This document shows, piece by piece, positions 25,701 to 33,842 of a stretch of DNA of 64,000 nucleotides (the stretch's first letter is position 1; each line of letters starts with the position of its first letter). The DNA is from Owenia fusiformis (taxonomy: Eukaryota; Annelida; Polychaeta; Sabellida; Oweniidae). The translations under genes were made by a program, and so were the position numbers. The notes under the pieces are model-generated. The model saw nothing but the letters and a program-made list of their open reading frames with translations. It was not told the DNA's origin and ran no database searches. The DNA lies in NCBI GenBank assembly GCA_903813345.2, contig CAIIXF020000001.1:37667366-37731365 (forward strand), given 5' to 3'.

Positions 25701-28700
25701 TGTCTCATGTGTAACCTCTTAAGCACTTTAGTACTAGTTACTTTGACGAAACGTCGATGTAACAAAATGGATGAACTTCCTGGTTACGAGTTATTTGTTT
25801 TCTCGATTTAAACCTACTAATAAGTCAACTTGCAGATTATAATTTGGCACAAAGCTAGAAAATATAGTCTAGTTTTAATATGATCTTCGATTTGGAATTT
25901 GTTCCGTAAATGAAGTTGCAATTCATATATTTAGCCCCTCGCTTTTGTTACATTGACGGAAGTCCGTTATATTACAAATGTATGTTACTTCGACGAGTTA
26001 CGTCAATGTAACAAAAGGGATGGTCTAAATGCATAAATTACAGCTTTATTTAAAAATCAAATGCCAAACCGAGAGCATTTTTAAAAGCTAGACTATAACT
26101 GTTTAGTTTAACTTTGTGCCAAATGATAATCCGAAACATGACTTAAATACGTATAAGTTTAAATCGAGAATACAAAGACTCGTATCCAGGAAGTTCATCC
26201 ATTTTGTTACATTGACGTTCCGTCAAAGTTATTAGTTGTCGAATAGTGATTGGGGAAGGAACACACAAAAAGAGGTACTGAGGTAACACTGTCAAAATAA
26301 ACCAGATCATTTAAATGCCGATTTTGGATATTCATGGTTCACGTGTGTACACAGTACAGCCAACCAATCTTAACTCAATTTACTTCAGACCTATGCTGTA
26401 TAGTCAGAGATTCATAATTGTTAAAGTTATCAAAACATGATAATTTTCTTCAGAATGAAGACTATGCTGGTCCAAAAAACTCTACACCTCCTTTGGTAAT
26501 TCGAATTCACGGAGGACCAACACAAGCTACTCGCGATACGTTCTTGATGCTGTTCCAGTTTTGGACCAGTCGTGGCTGGGGCATATTGGATGTAAACTAC
26601 AGGGGAAGCACGGGATATGGCAGGGAATATAGGCAGAAGCTTTACAATAAGTAAAAAATTATAAATTAAACTTCTAGGGATAATTCACAATTGATAAACG
26701 GTAGGCTAAGTAGCTAAATAATCAAATCGGTGAAAAATGAAAATAATAACAAAAAATAGTTAGTATAGATGAGTTAGATAGGTTTAGATACTGTTAAGTG
26801 AATATTAAAAAGTACCGAGGTTCAAAACTTACTAAGTCGCAAGGGGTAAGGTCATTTGGACCCCCTTTGCGATCTTTTATTACTTGTCTGATTTATTGTT
26901 GGTGTTGCTGTAAACCGTATTCAATTCAAGTTTTTCTAAAAGTAGGTCCCCGGGTTATTAAAATCATAATCCAACCCACCAAAATCCTACCTTATCACAT
27001 TTTTGAAATCATCGGACTAATTTTTCTAAAAAGTAGATCTTGTTTTTACATTTTGAAATAAATGTGTCTAGGTCAGAAGCAATGGTTTTTCGGATAGTTG
27101 AATTTATGTAAACTATTACCATCCTGAAAACAATATTTCAAAGACCTAAGAAAACATATAATTCAAATGACAAATGCTGTATTTATGGTCGCAATAAAGA
27201 CATGATTAAATGTCTGTCATGTTACTTATTATAATAGTTTACCATACCATAACATATCATCTCGATTTAGATTTCTCTAACCCATGCATAGACTGCATTG
27301 GAAAATTGAAGATTTTCTGTACCCATTAACGGAAAAGCTGTGCTTCGAAAACAGACTACATTAACATTCAACGTTGTTTCGCTTCAACTCATATTTTGTA
27401 CGATTGCTCTTCTATTAAAGATGGGGCATTATTGATGTCGAAGATGCGGTCAATGGTGCACTACATATGGTTAAAGAAGGGCATGCAGATATAGACAGAC
27501 TGGTTATATCTGGTGGTTCTGCAGGGGGATTGGTTGTCTTGTGTGCACTCACATTTAGGCCTGGAGTTTTTAGAGCAGGTAATCATAGAAATTGGTGGCA
27601 ACGTAAAAATCTATTTTTCTTTGTAGTTTTACACGATGAAAATTAAATGATGTTCCGTACTATTTCTCTAGTTTGTTATCATGTATTCCCTGTGTATACT
27701 ATAACGTGCATATAAACTAATATAAGCCTAATAACGCAGATGCGAGTAGGTAGTTAAACCAGTAGTTGTCAAAAGGAGAGAACTGACCCACCCCTATTAC
27801 ATAACCCTTTGTTTTACTGTATAGTTCTATGAGGCGGTACCTTCTCATCCTATAGAGGTCTATGGGGTGGTGCCTGTATAGCCTATATAACGCTATGGGG
27901 TGGTGCTCGCCTGTACAAATCAATGGGGTGGTGCCAGCCTGTATAACTCTATGGGGTGGTGCTCGCCTGTACAAACCAATGGGGTGGTGCCAGTCATGCA
28001 ACAAAACCCTTAAACTTTATAAAAAACCAAAGAAACATAATGAGACCCATGCCAGGCTCGAACTCGCAACCTTCCACTCAACAGCCGGACGCTTTTCATT
28101 CTTTGCTTATTCCAACATTCTAAGACCTTATATAGACTATGTGATATAAGAACACTTAATTTTGGTCAAACAAATGTTTTACCCTTGCAAAAAAAATTCA
28201 ATTTTATTTTTTTCATTTTCACTTATTTCAACATTCTAAGACCATATACAGGCTATATAATATGCGATCACTTTGTTTATGGCAAACAATTTTTTTACCC
28301 TTGCAAAAGTTTTCAATTTTATTTTTCATTGTTCACCTATTTCATCATTCTGGGACCATATTCAGACTATGTGATATCGGAACACTTCATTTTTGTCAAA
28401 CAAATTATTTTACCCTTACAAAAAATTATTCATATCAAAACTTTCAGGGAGGAGGAAGGAGGAGGTAGGGAGGAGGTAGGGAGGAGGTGGGAGGAGGTAG
28501 GGACGAGGTGGGGAGGAGTTGAGAGGAGCAAGGGAGGATGTAGGGGGGGGAAGCAGGGAGGAGTTGGGAGGAGGTAGGGAGGAGGTGGGAGGAGGCAGGG
28601 AGGAGGTAGGGAGGAGTCGGGAGGAGGTAGAGAGGAGTTCGGAGGAGGTAGGGAGGGGGTGATTCTCGAAGATCGTGGCGTGCATTTGTTTATACCGGTG

Positions 28701-31700
28701 TCACGCAATGTTTATACGGGTGCCACACATATGTGTGTACGAGTGCCACACATATGTTAAGTCAATTGCACAACTCGTGAACATTTTTACAAGGGCAAAA
28801 CATGTGTTTGACATTAACGAAGTGCTCTGATATCATTTAGTCTGTATACGGTGCTAGAATGATGAAATAAGTAAGAAAGAAAAAAAGAATCTTTGTTAGG
28901 GTAATATATTTAATTGACAAAAATGTAGCGTTCTCATATCACATAGTCAGTAAATGGTCTTAGAATCTTGAAATAGGTGAAAAATGAAAAGAAAATTGAA
29001 ATTTTTTGTAAGGGTAAAATAATTTGTTTGACAAAAATGAAGTGTTCCGATATCACATAGTCTGAATATGGTCCCAGAATGATGAAATAAGTGAACAATG
29101 AAATATAAAATTGAAAACTTTTGCAAGGGTAAAAAAATTGTTTGCCATAAACAAAGTGATCTCATATTATATAGCCTGTATATGGTCGTAGAATGTTGAA
29201 ATAAGTGAAAAATGAAAAAATAAAATTGAATTTTTTTGCAAGGGTAAAACATTTGTTTGACCAAAATTAAGTGTTCTTATATCACATAGTCTATATAAGG
29301 TCTTAGAATGTTGGAATAAGCAAAGAATGAAAAAAAAATGTTTGACATAAATGAAGTGTTCTGACCCCAGGGTTCTGACATCTCATAGTCTGATATCTCA
29401 AAGTCTGTCTTAGAATGATGAAATAAGTGATAGCGAAACGTTTTATAAGGCAGGGCCTCCCAGGGTACTTCAAAGTTACCAATCGGGAGCTTCAAAGGGT
29501 ACAAGCGAATGAAGATGATATTTGGAAAGTAGAAAAAATCTTGAAAACACGAACAAGACGAGGCGGGAAAGTACGTTAATGTGAATAGTTCTACCTGAGA
29601 CTATCATAAAAGTATTCCCCGGGCAGTTAACATACGCCGTATCCGTATAGGTGATTTAGACTAAACAATATTGTCATAAATCAAACTTAAAGCAGTGACA
29701 TTTATGACGCGTACTGGTTTATCGATGTATTGTTTTTGGCGGGAATTCGAATAGGATGACTCTCCACAAAATTAACGTACAGTCGTGGGGTAGAGCGTCC
29801 GTTACCCCTAGGGCCCGAGATCCCCGAAAAAATGTACACGCCACCACGCCGAGGGGGAGGGGTGGGGTCCCCGTATGTGCCTCCCGAGCTCAGGGAGGCT
29901 CACAGATGTCCCTCCCCATTGGAGCCCATGTTAGGGAGGGTAATATGAAAAATCGTGTCCCTCCCCATAGGACTCCATGTTATAGGTGTGCCAGAACTAT
30001 TACTACTACAATTTACACAGACATTGTCAGTTGGTAGCAGTGGCCTAATGGATGACGCGTCCGGCTGTTGAGTGGAAGGTTGCGAGTTCGAGCCTGGCAT
30101 GGGTCTCATTATGTTTCTCTGGGTTTTTATAAAGTTAAGGGTTTTGTTGCATGACTGGCACCACCCCATTGGTTTGTACAGGCGAGCACCACCCCATAGA
30201 GTTATACAGGCTGGCACCACCCCATTGATTTGTACAGGCGAGCACCACCCCATAGCGTTATATAGGCTATACAGGCACCACCCCATAGACCTATATAGGA
30301 TGAGAAGGTACCGCATAGAACTATACAGTAAAACAAAGGGTTATGTAATAGGGGTGGGTCAGTTCTCTCCTTTTGACAACTACTGTTACCAGTTTCTTCA
30401 CCATCAGGTGGCTCGTTCGGGTTAGATAGCATGGCGAGTATAGTTGAAAGTTCCCTTTAACTTAAATTGCATCTGTTTAATTCGTGGTTCAATTTTCAAT
30501 TCAATTCAATTTCAATTCAATTCACTTTATTTCAAATGTTTCAAATACAGTGTTTTACATTGACATGAAAAGACACCCCGAGGGGTGTATAAGTTCCATG
30601 TTTAACATACAATATAGCATTTATTAAATTAACAGTCAGGTTATATGGAAACAAAAAAAATGACAAAGCATATAACCCTTATGTATCTAATAGTTATGCA
30701 AATCAAAATATGTCCAGTAAAAGAAAATGTCATCTCTCCCGAGTCCAATACAAGAGAGATATTTCACTTTTTGTCATTTTGTAACATAGGGTCTATGGGG
30801 AATCAACTCGAGATGGAAGTCACATTTTCAAAAAAAATTAAATTTTCAAAGTTGATAAATAATTTTCAAAACCATATTTCTAGATGAACTTTTACATGTA
30901 GATTTCAAATATAACATCACTTTAACTGAATTTTGAATATGACTTAACCCAAGACTATTTCTACTCGCATCTAGTCTATTAGGTCACACTCATGCGTGGA
31001 GCGAATAGCTACAAGTGGACTTCATTCTCGTGCAATTTTACTTGAATTGAATTTTTTTTCAACTAAAATTGTTCGCCTCGCCGCCCTGCCCTATATATGG
31101 CTTCGTTCATGGTATTTGTATATATCATTCACAAAGACAAAATCGTCGAAAATATATTTTTGGCCACTCAATGTTTTTCCAGGTGCGAGCTACTATGGTA
31201 TATCAGACATTGCTCTTCTGGCTGGTGAAACGCATAAATTTGAAAGTCGCTACATAGACCAATTAATAGGACCATGGCCGGAAACCAATCAAACATATTA
31301 CGATCGCTCTCCAATCAACTTTGCAGACAACCTCACAGTACCTGTAATATTCTTCCATGGTGACAAAGACACGGCAAGTAAAACCGTTCTTCAAATGAGT
31401 ATCGGTCGTTGTAAAGTGAGCATGATCCAATGAATGACGTTTTCGTTTCAGCTTAAGCTAAATGAACCAATTGAAAACTTGTTTTGGTTACTTTTAGATT
31501 GTCCCCATGAACCAGGCCGTGATTTTGCACAATGTTCTCAAAGAGAAAAATATACCAACATCCCTGAATATATTTAAAGGTATAAAAATGTACATTTCTC
31601 GTTATCGTAATAATTTGATTACTTTTGGGCAGACTGCGAATTATGCCTCGTTCATTCGATTATCTTTATGAAAATAATTTGGGATGATACGATACATTTT

Positions 31701-32404
31701 CCAAGTTAAATTTAATATGTAAAATGTACCGAACCATTTTATTAAATATAATATGTTTGAAGAAAAACGGTGCAGTATGAGACTCTTTGATTTTCAAACA
31801 TCTGGTAGGTCTAAAATTAAATTAACGTTTTTTCGTGTATAGTCAGAGCCCCGTGATAACAAATAGGGTGATCATATCTTGACATTGAATCTAGATGGAT
31901 CACCTTGATTCTCACAAGGCGTATGTTTGATATGATCATATGAAGAAATCAATCAAATATATAAGAGCTATTTCTAGGAGAAGGCCATGGATTTGGAAAA
32001 GATAAGAATAAAAATGCTGCATTAGATGGGGAGAACTACTTCTATAGTAGAGTATTTGGATTCTTGGAACATATGGATTGCGATAAAGGAAAGGTATTTT
32101 GAAATCAAAATTACTTAAACTCAAGATAATTTCTTAAGTTAACCACTTATTAAAGATATGAAAAGTTCGGGAAATAACTGGACCACGCGTTTTTGTTAAT
32201 CTAAAACATACTGAAAATTGCGCACATACAAAACATTATATTTCCCTTGCTCTTGTTAATAACATCCATATATTATTAGTGTTGTATTGCTTTATTATAT
32301 CCAATGAACCCTGGTTTCTAGTCTATAAACTAAATCATACGGTTGCTTTTACGTTTCAGGTTGAGATTGACAATGAAGATCAGTTGAAGAAATCCCAAAG
32401 ATAA
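16715..32404 (+). CDS. S9C-type prolyl oligopeptidase family serine peptidase
   Basis: Fourteen exons, ending in a stop. Exons: 16715 (or 16725)-16789, interrupted by an element and possibly resuming to 18423; then 18735 (or 18739)-19021, 19393-19491, 19930-20016, 20784-20858, 24517-24744, 24967-25122, 25567-25695, 26454-26650, 27421-27578, 31183-31373, 31498-31579, 31978-32093, 32360-32404. All junction phases agree from 18735 onward. The N-terminal exon has the family signature YGAWRSPIT. The next eight exons form the beta-propeller (motifs [37 protein letters not shown]). The C-terminal alpha/beta hydrolase carries the oxyanion-region HGGPT, nucleophile Ser in SGGSAGG (codon 27528-27530), Asp in HGDKDT (31368-31370) and His in GEGHGF (31986-31988). 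It therefore looks catalytically intact and should cleave short peptides from an N-terminus (family knowledge). Seven N-X-S/T sequons suggest a secretory route, unlike cytosolic relatives. The last junction-31373 donor is GC instead of GT. Two starts are possible: ATG 16715 (MFTEEYGAW), or splicing at 16725 from upstream TM/EGF exons. AATAAA at 32800-32805 may be the poly(A) signal. Confidence 0.88.
16791..18417. mobile_element. ~1.6 kb TIR element inserted at the first peptidase exon
   Basis: The left end reads ATGCCTAGGTCACATAG and the right end is its near-inverse (CTATGTGACCAAGGCAT), flanked by TA on both sides (16789-16790 and 18418-18419). Subterminal regions are GC-rich, with repeated CGGCGCCCGGCCGATG-like palindromic strings on both strands. 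It contains a minus-strand open frame of 157 codons (17305-17778), charged and not recognised. A 142-bp relative lies at 25324-25465. The 17145-17390 segment recurs at 48590-48800 and 49285-49325. It sits in frame after the codons for ...AKTII, and reading through it gives a stop (TAG, 16796-16798) three codons later. Confidence 0.8.
17305..17778 (-). CDS. Hypothetical ORF inside TIR element
   Basis: A 157-codon open frame within the 16791-18417 element, on the opposite strand to the host gene. The product is acidic and basic mixed, with segments such as [13 protein letters not shown] and [14 protein letters not shown]. No transposase motif is recognisable to me. Part of its C-terminal coding sequence (EYFLGINTV) also occurs in the repeat at 48592-48804. 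It could be a remnant of a transposon or captured gene. No function is proposed. Confidence 0.3.
   Translation of the reverse strand: MKGHNFNTKFTGSIITVNMPMAKDRGDRVNGPYMRKALGRQVEKDNNNASELADDGDKDVSREEGTPLEIEEKIANFFYDQTNSPYENRQKKDAEIWNFANSIGWTGRHSICLYKRSKNELRSVCTLMKRPRAVWQVILDGHNFHHEYFLGINTVFY
19301..19360. other. Poly-C/poly-A tract
   Basis: A short homopolymeric CCCCCCCCC followed by AAAAAAAAA in the intron before the exon at 19393. No function is inferred. Confidence 0.5.
21224..22098. mobile_element. TIR/foldback MITE, CACTCCCCTCC family, copy 2
   Basis: Same terminal sequence as 1877-2697 (CACTCCCCTCCATAAG and its inverse), again flanked by TA. The long inverted halves have a central portion that differs slightly from copy 1. 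It lies in the large peptidase intron between the exons ending 20858 and starting 24517. Confidence 0.85.
22638..23418. mobile_element. TIR element with dense GAACG/CGTTC motifs
   Basis: The ends are inverted: ATCACACCAAACTAGTTCT at the left and AGAACTAGTTTGGTGTGAT at the right. A third ATCACACCAAAC copy lies near 23024. The roughly 780-bp interior is richer in GC than its surroundings and carries more than fifteen GAACG/CGTTC pentamers on both strands, plus several GTACGAACGG-like strings. The open frame 22501-22779 overlapping its edge is unlikely to be a gene. It lies in a peptidase intron. Confidence 0.7.
23440..24010 (+). repeat. Dispersed repeat, inverted partner at 30395-30985
   Basis: Shares blocks such as GAACGAGCCACCTGGTGG-type sequence, ACTTTTTGTGATTTTGTAAC-type sequence and TAATAGACTAGATGCG with the reverse complement of 30395-30985. 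Both copies lie in introns of the same peptidase gene, in opposite orientation. Recombination between them would invert about 7 kb, including exons. Confidence 0.7.
25324..25465. mobile_element. Short MITE related to the 16791-18417 element
   Basis: About 142 bp with ends ATGCCGTGGTCACATTTG and AAATATGACCACGGCAT and internal CGGCGCCCGGCCGAT/CGCCGGGCGCCG blocks. It looks like an internally deleted, non-autonomous relative of the larger element in the first peptidase exon. It ends about 100 bases before the exon starting at 25567. Confidence 0.75.
25737..26231. mobile_element. Foldback/TIR element in peptidase intron
   Basis: The left end (ACTTTGACGAAACGTC then TGTAACAAAATGGATGAAC) is mirrored by the right end (GTTCATCCATTTTGTTACAT then GACGTTCCGTCAAAGT). 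The centre at about 25945-26020 is a second palindrome around TTACATTGACGG. The whole 0.5 kb could form a long hairpin. Confidence 0.75.
28446..28661 (+). repeat. Purine-only minisatellite (GGAGGAGGTAGG-type)
   Basis: About 215 bases made almost entirely of G and A with periodic T, in units like GGGAGGAGGTAGGGAGGAGG. It sits in the loop of the large inverted repeat. The strand asymmetry explains the long Pro/Ser/Leu-rich frames on the opposite strand. Confidence 0.9.
30035..30106 (+). repeat. tRNA-derived sequence (tRNA-Asn/Arg-like), SINE head
   Basis: GTGGCCTAATGGATGACGCG resembles a tRNA A-box/D-arm, CTGTTGAG an anticodon loop (GTT by position) and GCGAGTTCGAGCC a B-box/T-arm, in correct order and spacing. 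The anticodon stem is imperfect and the acceptor ends do not pair well, so this is more likely a SINE or tRNA pseudogene than a working tRNA. A partial inverted copy (28055-28093) lies in the left arm of the foldback structure. Confidence 0.5.
30395..30985 (-). repeat. Dispersed repeat, inverted relative to 23440-24010, with a LINE-tail insertion
   Basis: Reverse-complement match to 23440-24010. It is interrupted at about 30485-30700 by sequence containing an AATTC microsatellite and GACACCCCGAGGGGTGTATA, which resembles the LINE 3' end seen at 63310-63410. Confidence 0.6.
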
Positions 32405-32799
32405 AATGCGTGAATGATTAGTCGTATGACATGGCAGTTGGAAGCATTATGAACTGTTTCTTACAATATTCATTTTCATTTTCTGAAAAAAGAATTGGAA
32501 TATCATAATGAAAATATGATTTTTTTTTTGATAACATTTTTGTCGAGATAAAACGTTGTGTTGGTAGGTGTTCACTACAGAGAGGGTAATTTATACCTCA
32601 GTCAGGAGCATATGTGGAAGAAGCATGTCCACTAGATTGAGACAAGTGTTCATTAGAGAGAAGTGTTCACTAAGACAGGTTTTACTGTGAATACTAAAAT
32701 TCCAATTTTTATAAATCATTATTACATTGTACATAACTAAGGACATATACAGATATATTGATGAAACTATATAAATCAGAAAACCATTACTGAGGATTG

Positions 32800-32805
32800 A
32801 ATAAA
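32800..32805 (+). promoter_or_regulatory. Possible polyadenylation signal of the peptidase gene
   Basis: AATAAA about 400 bases after the peptidase stop codon; another AATAAATA-type string follows near 32848. This is the first good candidate on the + strand after the stop. Confidence 0.45.
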
Positions 32806-33338
32806 TAGTTGTAAACATAAATGACAATATATTTTTATTTTGCAAAATTAATAAATATTGTTCAGAGTTCTTGATTCATGTGTAAGATTCATGATTTTTA
32901 GATTGTAGTTAGAAAAACATATCTTAAAATAAGCAAGAATTTAATCCAATTTAAGCACAAAAATGCCAAAAACTTTTGAAATGAGAGCATTTTTCCGTGA
33001 ACTTATTGAACAACCTGGTATATTACAACATACTGATACTTTGATTCTGGCCAGTATATCACGATTTGTTTGGTGTAGCAAGTACCAGCTTTGACTGGAA
33101 GCCAAACTACTTGATCATCAAACCATTCACTATTTCAAAACAAATATTTTTATTTGCTTTTGTTAGACAAACAAGAACTATTGAATACATACCGGAGTAA
33201 CAATATGAAGAAACAAAAATCGATTTTTTAAAAAATTAATAGTATATGTAGCTGTATTTCCTACAAAACATTTTATGTTTTCATAGTCACAATTTTTGGC
33301 AAAACATTTTGGCAATCATTGATAATGCAAAAACAGCA

Positions 33339-33344
33339 TTTATT
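33339..33344 (-). promoter_or_regulatory. Possible polyadenylation signal of CSE1L
   Basis: TTTATT on the + strand (AATAAA on the minus strand), about 500 bases past the CSE1L stop. A second candidate is at 33149-33154. The two convergent genes would then have 3' ends within about 0.5 kb of each other. Confidence 0.4.
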
Positions 33345-33654
33345 GTACAAGCATCACTACAAACACTCGATATTTCTTTTTACTAATTGGTAAAAATACC
33401 AGTTTCCTACTGCTAATATTCTTGAAGAAATTTTAAGTTGTCATGCAGAAAATAAATAGGTTTTGTATGAACAATATGACATCAATGAACAAATCGTGGT
33501 TGTTGAGTTTACCTTCAGAAAGTTTTGACAAAACATTTGAGAACCGCTTAATCATCTAAAAACAAGCTGATCATGTTGTTGCACTTTTTTGTATCAGTAT
33601 TTACAAGAGCTGTTATAACTGTCAGTTGAATATCAATCTCAGTCCGGTTTCACT

Positions 33655-33840
33655 AGACGCCGACAAAGTGCAATCACTGATTTTGAGTGCAACCACTAAT
33701 TGATTGCAACCACTGACTTTGAGTGCAACCACTGATTTTAGTATATCAGTGTAACCACTCTCTTTCAGTGTAACGGATGTCTTTTACTGCCAACTACCTT
33801 CTTTGAGTGCAACCACTGATATAAGTGTCCATTTCATGAG
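33655..33840. repeat. Degenerate GTGCAACCACTGA minisatellite next to the CSE1L stop
   Basis: Five to six imperfect copies of TGAGTGCAACCACTGATTTT-like units fill the 190 bases immediately 3' of the CSE1L stop codon. By position it lies in the 3' UTR. Confidence 0.7.
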
Positions 33841-33842
33841 TG

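Larger units (their letters stand above)
27761..30384. repeat. Large imperfect inverted repeat (foldback), ~2.6 kb
   Basis: The left arm 27761-28430 is mirrored in 29001-30384. Outer parts carry a roughly 31-bp minisatellite (GGGGTGGTGCC... and its complement GGCACCACCCC). Inner parts carry a roughly 110-bp tandem unit (TTCTAAGACC, ATATAGACTATGTGATAT, TTTACCCTTGCAAAA): three units in the left arm and four to five in the right. About 0.72 kb (29335-30056) is present only in the right arm. A purine-rich minisatellite and unique sequence (28436-28790) form the spacer. It lies in the peptidase intron between the exons ending 27578 and starting 31183. Open frames here are repeat translations. Confidence 0.85.

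Noticed and set aside
27717-28149. Open frames on both strands with repeated GGAR/HHPI-like units (also 29900-30425)
   Set aside because: Translations of the ~31-bp minisatellite in the foldback arms, present in both orientations; no gene-like context.
28416-28708. Long Pro/Ser/Leu-rich minus-strand open frames
   Set aside because: They are the complement of a GGAGGA purine minisatellite; frames stay open in several registers because the tract lacks stop-forming bases.
30035-30106. Functional tRNA gene
   Set aside because: A- and B-box are recognisable but stems are imperfect and the sequence is embedded in a repeat with an inverted partial copy; more likely SINE-derived.
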